Below are positions 1 through 5,867 of a DNA stretch of 7,411 bases, one piece after another. Each line of letters begins with the position of its first letter. Positions within the stretch are counted from its first letter, which is position 1. The notes under the pieces are model-generated. The model searched no databases and was not told the origin of the DNA. It saw only the letters and a program-made list of their open reading frames with translations. The position numbers were made by a program, and so were the translations under genes. Source of the stretch: Anaerolineae bacterium (GTDB taxonomy: Bacteria; Chloroflexota; Anaerolineae; J102); the NCBI GenBank assembly GCA_026985975.1, contig JALSPL010000487.1, positions 1 through 7,411 on the forward strand, read 5' to 3'.

Positions 1-404
1 ATGGCGCGCCTCTGATGGTGATTGCCGGGAAGGAGTACGGCACCGGGTCCAGCCGCGACTGGGCGGCCAAAGGCCCGCAGTTGTTGGGCGTCAAGGCGGT
101 TATCGCCCAGAGCTTCGAGCGCATTCATCGCTCCAACCTGGTGGGCATGGGCATCTTGCCGTTGCAATTCAAGCCGGGCGAGAGCGCCGAGAGCCTGGGC
201 CTGACTGGCTTCGAGACTTACGACATCCTGGGCCTGGACAACGACATGCAGGCGGGCCAGGAGTTTACCGTGCGGGCCACGGCGGATGATGGCAAGGTTA
301 CCGAATTCCAGGCCATCAGCCGCATCGACACCCCAGTCGAGGTGGAATACTACCGCAACGGCGGCATTTTGCACACGGTGTTGCGGCGGATGCTGAGCGA
401 GTAA
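1..404 (+). CDS. acnA: Aconitate hydratase A, C-terminal part (5' end outside the window)
   Basis: This is the swivel (fourth) domain of aconitase, the cytoplasmic TCA-cycle enzyme that interconverts citrate and isocitrate using a [4Fe-4S] cluster. The frame is open to the left edge (…G-A-P-L before the Met at 15), so that Met is internal and the gene begins outside the window. The stretch GKEYGTGSSRDWAAKG carries the GSSR active-site signature; by analogy to mitochondrial aconitase the first Ser is the catalytic base and the Arg binds the substrate carboxylate. SFERIHRSNLVGMGILPL, the LGLTG segment and the closing YYRNGGILHTVLRRML are typical of AcnA/IRP-like enzymes rather than AcnB. The cluster cysteines lie in the missing part. 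The gene ends with TAA at 402-404 and an intrinsic terminator follows. Nothing suggests that the C-terminus is damaged. Confidence 0.95.
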   Translation, partial: GAPLMVIAGKEYGTGSSRDWAAKGPQLLGVKAVIAQSFERIHRSNLVGMGILPLQFKPGESAESLGLTGFETYDILGLDNDMQAGQEFTVRATADDGKVTEFQAISRIDTPVEVEYYRNGGILHTVLRRMLSE

Positions 405-412
405 AGCAGCGC

Positions 413-515
413 AGGTGCGACGCACTTGCCTCAGGCGTTGGCGGCGTGAATGACCGCCCTCCCGGGCGACCCGGTTGTGCGTCACCCGGGCGTTTGCCTC
501 AAGTGCGTCGCACCT
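413..515. repeat. 16-bp inverted repeat with two inner hairpins (three-way-junction element)
   Basis: Positions 413-428 are the exact reverse complement of 500-515 (core GGTGCGACGCACTTG). Each arm also contains the self-complementary core GTGCG-N-CGCAC. Between the arms, 440-444 pairs with 454-458, and 461-470 pairs with 481-490 at 9 of 10 positions around a 10-base loop. As RNA the whole could fold as a three-way junction between the acnA stop codon and its terminator. TTGCCTCA also occurs twice in direct orientation (426-433 and 494-501). It may be a dispersed palindromic (REP- or MITE-like) element or a structured 3' UTR. I saw no clear target-site duplication. Confidence 0.7.
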
Positions 516-526
516 CCAACCGAAAC

Positions 527-560
527 AAAGCCCCCGCCGGGAATTCGGTGGGGGCTTTTT
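527..560 (+). terminator. Rho-independent terminator of acnA
   Basis: A 13-bp stem pairs 527-539 with 546-558, with one G-T wobble (536/549) and a six-base loop. The stem is GC-rich (a run of five C/G pairs) and ends in a run of five T at 556-560. It lies about 120 bases after the acnA stop. The complementary strand has A/T-rich sequence at the other foot, so weak bidirectional activity is possible. Confidence 0.9.
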
Positions 561-642
561 GCTCAGGTCCGCACACCATGCGCCCGCACATTGAGCAGAT
601 TTCAGATGCCTTGGTCCGAAACGGCATCGAGAGCATGAAACC

Positions 643-691
643 AGATGACAGTCGCCTCGCTGGCGACGGCGACAATCATAACCAACGTCAG
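643..691 (+). repeat. Diverged direct repeat, copy A (left of the cassette)
   Basis: This stretch aligns collinearly with 3597-3646. By hand I count 39 identical bases in about 47 aligned columns with small gaps, including shared AGATGACAGTC, CCTC and GACAATC blocks. AACGGC followed by TC two bases after it (620-628) also recurs at the matching distance upstream of copy B (3573-3581). The two copies bracket the remnant gene and the two-gene cassette in the same orientation. They could be old attachment or recombination sites, or two members of a dispersed repeat family. Confidence 0.6.
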
Positions 692-901
692 TTCGGAGTT
701 GTCCGATGCCGAAAAGGCTGGTTTCGGCTTGTCCTACCGACTGAAGTCAGGGCCACGGGCCTGTGGCCGCCTGTCGACCTCCGACGACAGATCACCAATG
801 ATGAAATTTGATATCTAATCAGCGCGTTTCCTGCGAGGACTTGCGCCTGATGCGGCTTTATCTTCTGTGCGGCGGGGAGTAGACGGGCGGGGGAGCGAGA
901 G

Positions 902-976
902 CCGAACGAGATGATCTACTGGCTGTATGGGTTGACGGCAGAGGAGATTGCGTTGATTGAGGAGAGTGTTGGATAA
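902..976 (+). pseudogene. Remnant of a restriction-modification / DNA-methylase C-terminus
   Basis: The forward frame around 911-976 reads MIYWLYGLTAEEIALIEE plus SVG and a TAA stop. The pattern (V/I)Y-x-LYGLT-x-EEI-x-(I/L)(V/I)E is, from family knowledge, a very common last segment of type IIG and Eco57I-like restriction-methylase polypeptides and related N6-adenine methylases. Upstream, the same frame closes at a TGA (848-850), and the residues before about 902 are low-complexity and do not resemble the rest of such an enzyme. I therefore read it as the surviving tail of a deleted gene. The match is short, so identification rests on one motif. Confidence 0.5.
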
Positions 977-1008
977 TGCACCCACGCTGACACACAAATA
1001 CTACAAGC

Positions 1009-1039
1009 TTGGACGCTTAGTGGTAGAATGATTTATAAT
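1009..1039 (+). promoter_or_regulatory. Probable sigma-70 promoter of the two-gene cassette
   Basis: A perfect TATAAT -10 element lies at 1034-1039. A weak -35 candidate, TTGGAC, lies at 1009-1014 with a 19-base spacer. Transcription would begin near 1046 and leave a leader of about 57 bases before the ATG at 1103. The -10 is convincing; the -35 is poor, so an activator or unusual spacing is possible. Confidence 0.55.
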
Positions 1040-1091
1040 GACGATTAGTTTGCCTCATTTTTATTTCATTCACAAACGTCAGGTTTCACTC

Positions 1092-1095
1092 GGAG
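1092..1095 (+). promoter_or_regulatory. Shine-Dalgarno site deciding the start at 1103
   Basis: GGAG sits seven bases before the ATG at 1103, at a normal spacing. It supports this start for the first cassette gene, which lies downstream of the TATAAT box in an otherwise non-coding leader. Confidence 0.65.
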
Positions 1096-1102
1096 CATTA
1101 CC

Positions 1103-2329
1103 ATGATTCCGGCTTATCTCACTAATCGCAGCGCCTTGTTTTCTTGGTTTGACGAATACGCTGATGTACGAAAAGCGGAGTTGAACCGGAGAGATTTGAG
1201 TAGCGATGTTGGATTATTGAAATCCTACCTTTTGGAAACTTCTCCCGAGGGAAACGCTCAACATGCGCTTCAAAGCATTCCCTGGCGAACCAAACCCATT
1301 GATGAAGGGTTATTTTCTCTTTTTGCCAATGGCGAGCAATCATCTCTGGGTGTTTTGGAACAACTAACGGAGCGCCATTTCGCTTTTTATACCCCTCTCA
1401 AAACGAACGACATCGAACCTCAATTAAAGAAAACCATTATGCATAATCCGCAATGGGATTTTGCCTGGTTTTCCGGGCTAGTGCTTGACATTCTATGGCA
1501 TGATTATACATTGCCTCTTTATCCTACTCGATTTACAAAACTTACTTTTGAGCATGAAGCCAAATTTGAACGCTCGGAACCGCGGGAAGATTGGGTAAAT
1601 GAGGTGGATGAAGAAGATGAGGTGATGGAAAACGACATGGGAGATCGGGGTAGAATGCCACTCGAACGACGCGCTTCTATCATAGCGATTACCGAACGTT
1701 CCCGTAGCATTCAAGCATTTCTTCCCAAATTACAAGCGGCCCATTCTCCTTTTCGTTCGCTACGCACCTTGCGGTTGCCCGCGTCTGATCACGGTGGCTA
1801 TGAATTATGGAACTGGGGAAAGATGACTTTTCGAGCGCCTTCATTCACAGAAGGTCGTTCGAATCTGCTCACTATCACAAAGATGTATCGCCACGCGACA
1901 GAGCACATCGAAAAATTAGCCTGGATTCAGGCTGAAAAATTGCCTTCGATTGGCGGACTTAGCTTGCATGGCGTACCAGTGACACTACGTTTTCCAGAGG
2001 AAGGACTTCCTCAAGCCGTTTTTGAAAATTTTGTCCAGAACATATTTGGCCAGTCTCGGAATCAATTTCGGTTATGGGGTAATCCTATTCGCCGAATGGA
2101 TTCATATTATTACGTGCATGCTATCGATTTGCATCTTTGGAAGCCTATCGGTTTAGAATTGACGCCTTCCTATTTCCGCGTGCTCCTGCCCCAAGGCACC
2201 TGTGGTAATACGGTTCACCGATTGGTCCAAAATATCCAGCGTTATCTTGATCCCACTGTGCGCGTGTTTATCGGGAGTGAAGATTACAGCAATATCTTTC
2301 GGCAAGCGCTCGGAAAGGGCCTCGGTTAA
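1103..2329 (+). CDS. Hypothetical protein, first gene of an AT-rich two-gene cassette
   Basis: I do not recognise this 408-residue protein and see no catalytic signature I can name. There is no signal peptide or membrane segment, so it is probably cytoplasmic. The first 150 residues are rich in aromatic residues (FSWFDEYADV near 13-22; WDFAWFSG near 118-125). A strongly acidic, probably disordered stretch follows at about 157-179 (VDEEDEVMEND). A helical basic segment comes next (residues 184-215). A more ordered C-terminal region (about 284-392) alternates strand-like and helix-like segments, includes YYYVHAIDLHLW, LELTPSYFRVLLPQGTCGN and VHRLVQNIQRYL, and could be a compact alpha/beta domain. 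The start is supported by GGAG seven bases upstream and a TATAAT box. Its GC is far below the flanks, pointing to horizontal transfer. The following nuclease gene is almost certainly co-transcribed, so this is likely its partner or specificity subunit (inference). Confidence 0.85.
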   Translation: MIPAYLTNRSALFSWFDEYADVRKAELNRRDLSSDVGLLKSYLLETSPEGNAQHALQSIPWRTKPIDEGLFSLFANGEQSSLGVLEQLTERHFAFYTPLKTNDIEPQLKKTIMHNPQWDFAWFSGLVLDILWHDYTLPLYPTRFTKLTFEHEAKFERSEPREDWVNEVDEEDEVMENDMGDRGRMPLERRASIIAITERSRSIQAFLPKLQAAHSPFRSLRTLRLPASDHGGYELWNWGKMTFRAPSFTEGRSNLLTITKMYRHATEHIEKLAWIQAEKLPSIGGLSLHGVPVTLRFPEEGLPQAVFENFVQNIFGQSRNQFRLWGNPIRRMDSYYYVHAIDLHLWKPIGLELTPSYFRVLLPQGTCGNTVHRLVQNIQRYLDPTVRVFIGSEDYSNIFRQALGKGLG

Positions 2330-2333
2330 GGAG
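2328..2333 (+). promoter_or_regulatory. Shine-Dalgarno AAGGAG overlapping the upstream stop codon
   Basis: AAGGAG at 2328-2333 uses the last two bases of the TAA stop (2327-2329) and lies eight bases before the ATG at 2342. It fixes the start of the nuclease gene and implies coupled translation of the two proteins. Confidence 0.85.
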
Positions 2334-2341
2334 CTATTCTC

Positions 2342-3391
2342 ATGGACGCCTTGATGCAACTCAATTTGATGATCTGGTTAGCCTGGAGTGAGGTTCCCCC
2401 TGACGATCCTGTAAAACCGGTCTTCCGCAATAGAGGATTTGATCTCTTTGCTATTGGTCCCAAAATACCAATTTCCTTGCCAAAGCAGAAAGCCATGAAA
2501 GATCATCTGGGGTTTCATAAAGAGGCTGTCGCGCCTGATCTTCTCCTTCGACATCGCACGAATCCAGAACTTTTGGTACTGGAATGCAAGGAAACTTCTT
2601 TTGACGTCAGCTCTTCTTCAAGTAAACAAGCCACGGGATATCTTATCATTTCAGGAACAGAAATGGCTAACACTTTGGGACTCATTCCAGCAACTTCTTT
2701 GCAGCAATACGAGGCGACAGCATGTTATGTTGTCAACGCTGAACAGGAAGGCCCCATGTTTACCACGTTAGGGGCTATTCAGGCTGAACTTCGAAAAAAC
2801 GGTTTACATGCGAATCACGCCAATGCCTTGGGAATTTATGAAGAAGGCAACTTAGTATTTCTGGTTGAAGCAACGGATGGTTGTTTTGAAAAAAATAACC
2901 AAGTCGTTATCCTGGAGGGCGTAACATCAGTATATCCTTTGATTCCATGGGATCCTAGCTTGGGGGAAAATCCAGAAGCAAGGAAAGACCTGGAAGAACG
3001 GTTGCGTATGGTATTTGTTTCTCATTTGGGCTCTCATTTAGAACAGGCGTTAGCAGAACCATTGGAGATTTCCATTGAGGAATTGCTTAAAGGAGCCATT
3101 CCTGTATGGGATGCATGGCAAGATCGCTCTACCCAAAAAAGTGTCAGAAGAGGCGCAAGAAGATTTATGTTTGATATCTTGAAAAGATTGGATGAAAAAA
3201 CGGGGCTCAGCTTCGAATCGACGCCTGCGGGCTGGCAGATTACGGTCTCTCATTACGACGAGATCGAGAGGATTCGGAGGGTATTAACAAGTTCTACTGT
3301 TCGTCAATTACCCATTCCTTTTGAGGAGTATCGAAAGCCGGAACTTTGGGACGATTTCGATGGTGGAGGGGTAACACGCGTCAATATGTAG
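2342..3391 (+). CDS. PD-(D/E)xK nuclease-like protein, second gene of the cassette
   Basis: This 349-residue protein carries a readable PD-(D/E)xK nuclease core. A strand with P65-D66 in APDLLLRH is followed by LLVLECKE with E81-x-K83, then Q96-A-T-G-Y100, the Q-x3-Y pattern seen after the core in RecB/Cas4-type nucleases. D66, E81 and K83 would bind metal and catalyse phosphodiester cleavage; this is established for the superfamily and inferred here. Residues about 105-200 form a second, strand-rich region. Residues 212-310 are mostly helical and could include a winged-helix-like DNA contact (ARRFMFDILKRLDEKTG followed by GWQITV). No signal peptide or membrane segment is present. It starts 12 bases after the upstream gene with a strong Shine-Dalgarno. 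Its low GC matches the upstream gene and not the flanks. It could be the effector of a defence system or a stand-alone restriction enzyme. I cannot assign a named family. Confidence 0.85.
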   Translation: MDALMQLNLMIWLAWSEVPPDDPVKPVFRNRGFDLFAIGPKIPISLPKQKAMKDHLGFHKEAVAPDLLLRHRTNPELLVLECKETSFDVSSSSSKQATGYLIISGTEMANTLGLIPATSLQQYEATACYVVNAEQEGPMFTTLGAIQAELRKNGLHANHANALGIYEEGNLVFLVEATDGCFEKNNQVVILEGVTSVYPLIPWDPSLGENPEARKDLEERLRMVFVSHLGSHLEQALAEPLEISIEELLKGAIPVWDAWQDRSTQKSVRRGARRFMFDILKRLDEKTGLSFESTPAGWQITVSHYDEIERIRRVLTSSTVRQLPIPFEEYRKPELWDDFDGGGVTRVNM

Positions 3392-3657
3392 CTTCGGTTC
3401 CCGCCAACATGACACACCCCGCCCGCATTCCCGGTGCCGACACTTCGGTAAGCTCAGTGCAGGCGCTCTGGGTGGAGGCCAACGCCCGCCCGCGCATCAT
3501 GCCCGCGGGCGCAAAAGCCCCCCTGCTGGCGGATTAACGCCGAAACGCGCTTGCGCCTATCGTCACACGATGAACGGCTTCTCAAAACTTTGGGGGAGAT
3601 GACAGTCACCTCACCGGGAGGCGTAGACAATCCTATCCGACATCTGATCATCTGAGG
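3392..3657. other. Non-coding junction between the convergent cassette and kinase genes
   Basis: I see no gene here. The 63-codon forward frame starting at 3346 begins inside the nuclease gene in another frame and has no Shine-Dalgarno. A GC-rich hairpin pairs 3487-3494 with 3504-3511, but neither strand has a T-run after it. A five-base hairpin (ATCGT/ACGAT, 3559-3571) is also present. No canonical terminator is visible for either convergent transcript. GC is high again from about 3410, so the right edge of the foreign-composition block lies just after the nuclease stop. Confidence 0.6.
3597..3646 (+). repeat. Diverged direct repeat, copy B (right of the cassette)
   Basis: This is the counterpart of 643-691 in the same orientation, sharing AGATGACAGTC, CCTC and GACAATC blocks with a few substitutions and small gaps. 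Its left end doubles as the left arm of the inverted repeat 3598-3679. Confidence 0.6.
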
Positions 3658-3679
3658 TTAACGAGGGGTGACTGTCATC
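3598..3679. repeat. Perfect 13-bp inverted repeat enclosing the end of the kinase gene
   Basis: Positions 3598-3610 (GATGACAGTCACC) are the exact reverse complement of 3667-3679. The interior is 56 bases. The right arm codes for the last residues of the kinase (MTVTP), so the kinase stop codon lies inside the element. It could be a miniature mobile element, its remnant, or a fold acting at the 3' end of the operon mRNA. No T-run makes it a canonical terminator. Confidence 0.65.
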
Positions 3680-5082
3680 CCTGCGGGCAACGTGATGGCG
3701 ACCCGCGCGCCCTGGCCCGGTTGACTGCTGACGCTGATGCGCCCGCCGTGAGCCTGCGCCAGCGCCTGCACCAGGGCCAGGCCCAGGCCCGATCCGCCCT
3801 GCCGCCGGGAACGGGAGGCGTCGCCGCGGTAGAAAGGCTCGAAGATGTGAGGCAGGTCTTGGGGGGCGATGCCCTCGCCGTCGTCCGCCACCCACAGCTC
3901 GGTTGTATCCCCCTTCGCGGCCCAGCCCAGGGTGATGACGCCGCCCTCGGTTGTGTGCTGTACGGCATTGTCCACCAGGTTGAACAGCATTTCGGTGAGC
4001 GCGTCCGGGTCGGCAAACAGGGTGATGTCCGGGCCTGGCTCCAGCGAAACGGTACGCTCCCGGGCCAGCAATTGCGCCTGGGCCAGAAAGGCTTCGAAGA
4101 ATGACGTTAGCGCCACCGGCTGCTTGTGGATGGCGGCGGGAGCGCCGATGCGGGAGAGATCAAGGAGTTGCTCGGAAAGACGGGAAAGGCGCACCACTTC
4201 CCGGTACATGCCCTGAGTGAGTCGAGCCGCGGACGCCGGGTCATCCTGCGCCCCTCGCATCAGCACTTCCAGCGAGCCGCGGATGGCGGTGAGGGGCGTG
4301 CGCAGCTCGTGTGCGGCGTTGGCCACAAAGCGTCGCTGGGCCTGAAACGCAGCCTCCAGGCGGGCGACCATGTGGTCGAAGGCGCTGGCCAGCCGCCCGA
4401 TTTCATCGCCCCGCTCGGGCAGATTCACTCGCTGGCTCAGATCGCCTTCGGCGATGCGTTCGCAGGTGTCGGTCATGCGACTCAGGGGACGCAGCGCTGA
4501 GGAGGTCAGCCATAGGCCGCCCGCCGTCGCCGCCAGCAGCGTCAGCATTATGCCCAGGCCCAGCGCCAGCTTCTGCCGCCACAAAATTCGCTCGATGGGG
4601 GCCAGAGGCGTGCTGAGCTGGATCACGCCCAGGATGTCGGGCCCGCCCGGCGCTGAACGCCAGGGGATCAGCATCACCAGTTGGCGGTCGTCGTCGGGTC
4701 CGGTTTCGTAGGTCACCTCATTGTCGCCCGCCAGCGCCCGATGGTAGTGCGCCGGATCGGGGGGCGGCGGCGCAGGCTCTTCGGGCAGCGTCTTGCCCGA
4801 GGCGATGACGCTGCCATCGGGGGCGATGATGAGGGCTGCAGTGTCGCGGGAGGTCAGGTTTCGGGCCAGGGTTTGAGCTTGCGCCCGTTGATCGCCAGTC
4901 GTCATCAGCGCATCGATGACCGGCTTGGCCTGAGCGCGCAGCCGGGTGGCGGTGCTCGTCAGTAAAAAATTCTGGAAGTCCCAATACAGGGCGCCGCCCA
5001 GCGTCGCCAGCAGCAGGGCCAACAATCCCACATACAGCAGGGTTAGACGCACACGAAGGGAGAGATTTCGCCAGCGGCTCAT
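3658..5082 (-). CDS. Sensor histidine kinase with HAMP domain
   Basis: This is the membrane sensor of a two-component system. It autophosphorylates on His and passes the phosphate to the regulator encoded just upstream. The order in 474 residues is: membrane helix about 12-34; an extracytoplasmic sensor region about 35-168 with a proline-rich patch (EEPAPPPPDP, 101-110); a second helix about 171-194; HAMP about 195-248; the H-box FVANAAHELRTPL with His258; the N-box NLVDNA (Asn368/Asn372); the G1 box D400-D-G-E-G404; the F-box FEPFYR (414-419); and the G2 box GGSGLGL (429-435). All catalytic boxes are intact. The ATG overlaps the regulator's TGA by four bases (ATGA), so the two are translationally coupled. 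The last residues (MTVTPR) lie in a 13-bp inverted repeat and may be an acquired tail. The signal sensed is unknown. Confidence 0.95.
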   Translation of the reverse strand: MSRWRNLSLRVRLTLLYVGLLALLLATLGGALYWDFQNFLLTSTATRLRAQAKPVIDALMTTGDQRAQAQTLARNLTSRDTAALIIAPDGSVIASGKTLPEEPAPPPPDPAHYHRALAGDNEVTYETGPDDDRQLVMLIPWRSAPGGPDILGVIQLSTPLAPIERILWRQKLALGLGIMLTLLAATAGGLWLTSSALRPLSRMTDTCERIAEGDLSQRVNLPERGDEIGRLASAFDHMVARLEAAFQAQRRFVANAAHELRTPLTAIRGSLEVLMRGAQDDPASAARLTQGMYREVVRLSRLSEQLLDLSRIGAPAAIHKQPVALTSFFEAFLAQAQLLARERTVSLEPGPDITLFADPDALTEMLFNLVDNAVQHTTEGGVITLGWAAKGDTTELWVADDGEGIAPQDLPHIFEPFYRGDASRSRRQGGSGLGLALVQALAQAHGGRISVSSQPGQGARVAITLPAGMTVTPR

Positions 5083-5783
5083 GCCTCATCCTCAGGATGC
5101 AGGGCGTAGCCCACGCCGTAGATGGTCTGGATCAGGCGGGGCGGTTTGTCGTGGATTTTCTCCCGCAGGTGGCTGATATGCACATCCACCACATTGGCGT
5201 CTCCCGCATAATCGTAACCCCAAACGCGGTTGAGCAGCGTCTCGCGAGTAAAGACCCGCCGCGGATGCCGCATGAACAGCGCCAGCAGCGCGAATTCGGT
5301 GGGGGTCAGGGTGATGGATTCGCCCGCGCGGGAGACCTCGCGGGTTTCGGTGTTGAGCGCCAGATCACCGATGCGGAGAACGGTCTGTTCAGGATGTTTG
5401 CCCTGGCGGCGCAGTAGCGCCCGGATGCGGGCCACCAGCTCATCGAAACTGAAGGGTTTGGTGATGTAATCGTCCGCGCCCATGTCCAGGCCCGCCACGC
5501 GGTCGGCGATGTCGCGGCGGGCCGTGAGCATGATGATGGGCGTCTCATCGCCGCGGGCCCGCAGCTTGCGGCAGATGTCGAAGCCGTCCATGTCGGGCAG
5601 CATCAGATCGAGGATGATGAGGTCGTAAGTCTCCCGATTGGCCAGATCGAAGCCCGTGCGCCCGTCCGGGGCGATGACCACCTGATAGCCCTCATAGCCC
5701 AGGCCCGTGCGCAGAAACTCGATGATGGTGGGCTCATCTTCGATAACCAGAATGCGGGGGGCGGTGGAATCTTTTGCATTCAT
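5079..5783 (-). CDS. OmpR/PhoB-family response regulator
   Basis: This is a cytoplasmic DNA-binding regulator, the partner of the kinase that follows. It has 234 residues from the chosen start, normal for the family. The receiver domain (about 9-124) shows the acidic pocket E15-D16, the phospho-acceptor Asp59 in ILDLMLPDMDG, Thr87 in MLTAR and Lys109 in TKPF. The winged-helix effector domain (about 135-229) shows LTPTEFALL, the recognition-helix region NVVDVHISHLREKI and the closing IYGVGYAL. The frame stays open to an ATG at 5843, but that start would add 20 unrelated residues. The start at 5783 has GAGAGG five bases upstream and fits the family N-terminus (…RILVIEDEP). It ends within the kinase start (ATGA). 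It probably regulates its own operon, including the permease (inference). Confidence 0.95.
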   Translation of the reverse strand: MNAKDSTAPRILVIEDEPTIIEFLRTGLGYEGYQVVIAPDGRTGFDLANRETYDLIILDLMLPDMDGFDICRKLRARGDETPIIMLTARRDIADRVAGLDMGADDYITKPFSFDELVARIRALLRRQGKHPEQTVLRIGDLALNTETREVSRAGESITLTPTEFALLALFMRHPRRVFTRETLLNRVWGYDYAGDANVVDVHISHLREKIHDKPPRLIQTIYGVGYALHPEDEA

Positions 5784-5788
5784 CAAAA

Positions 5789-5794
5789 CCTCTC
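5789..5794 (-). promoter_or_regulatory. Shine-Dalgarno GAGAGG for the response regulator
   Basis: GAGAGG lies five bases before the ATG at 5783 on the minus strand. It decides between this start and the upstream in-frame ATG at 5843, which would overlap the likely leader. Confidence 0.65.
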
Positions 5795-5814
5795 GGAGAA
5801 AAACGATTATCGAA

Positions 5815-5843
5815 AGTGTATCGGTGATGAGCGCCAGGCGCAA
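5815..5843 (-). promoter_or_regulatory. Weak promoter candidate upstream of the regulator
   Basis: On the minus strand TTGCGC (5843-5838) and TACACT (5820-5815) are separated by 17 bases, in the 84-base gap between permease and regulator. The matches are 3 of 6 and 4 of 6 to consensus. It would allow the kinase/regulator pair to be expressed apart from the permease. I give it little weight. Confidence 0.25.
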
Positions 5844-5867
5844 ATCAGGTTGCTCCTGCGCCCGGGC

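Larger units (their letters stand above)
561..1008. other. Gene-poor junction region between acnA and the AT-rich cassette
   Basis: No intact gene is supported here. The forward frame open to 811 crosses the acnA terminator, and its only shorter start (578) has no Shine-Dalgarno. Local hairpins are visible: 651-656 with 662-667 (GTCGCC/GGCGAC) and 708-714 with 722-728 (GCCGAAA/TTTCGGC). Neither has a T-run, so I do not call them terminators. The stretch holds the first copy of the repeat at 643-691 and the gene remnant at 902-976, and it reads as an insertion boundary with decayed sequence. Confidence 0.6.

Noticed and set aside
708..728. 7-bp hairpin GCCGAAA/TTTCGGC as terminator or operator
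   Set aside because: There is no T-run and no neighbouring gene whose transcript it would end; it is probably incidental in this junction.
446..811. Plus-strand open frame of 121 codons after acnA
   Set aside because: It runs through the intrinsic terminator at 527-560, lies partly in the inverted repeat and has no recognisable motif. The shorter version from the ATG at 578 has no Shine-Dalgarno.
815..997. Minus-strand open frame of 60 codons
   Set aside because: It is the antisense of the methylase-like remnant, basic and low-complexity, with no supported start.
3487..3511. GC-rich 8-bp hairpin as a terminator for the convergent genes
   Set aside because: No T-run follows on either strand. 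The A-rich bases after it on the plus strand point the wrong way.
3346..3537. Plus-strand open frame of 63 codons at the nuclease 3' end
   Set aside because: It starts inside the nuclease gene in another frame without a Shine-Dalgarno and contains the GC hairpin at 3487-3511.
3611..5082. Several plus- and minus-strand open frames across the kinase gene
   Set aside because: They are out-of-frame shadows of the kinase in high-GC sequence. The kinase frame has all catalytic boxes.
5784..5843. Upstream in-frame start (5843) for the response regulator
   Set aside because: It adds 20 residues before the normal receiver N-terminus. The start at 5783 has a GAGAGG site at the right distance.
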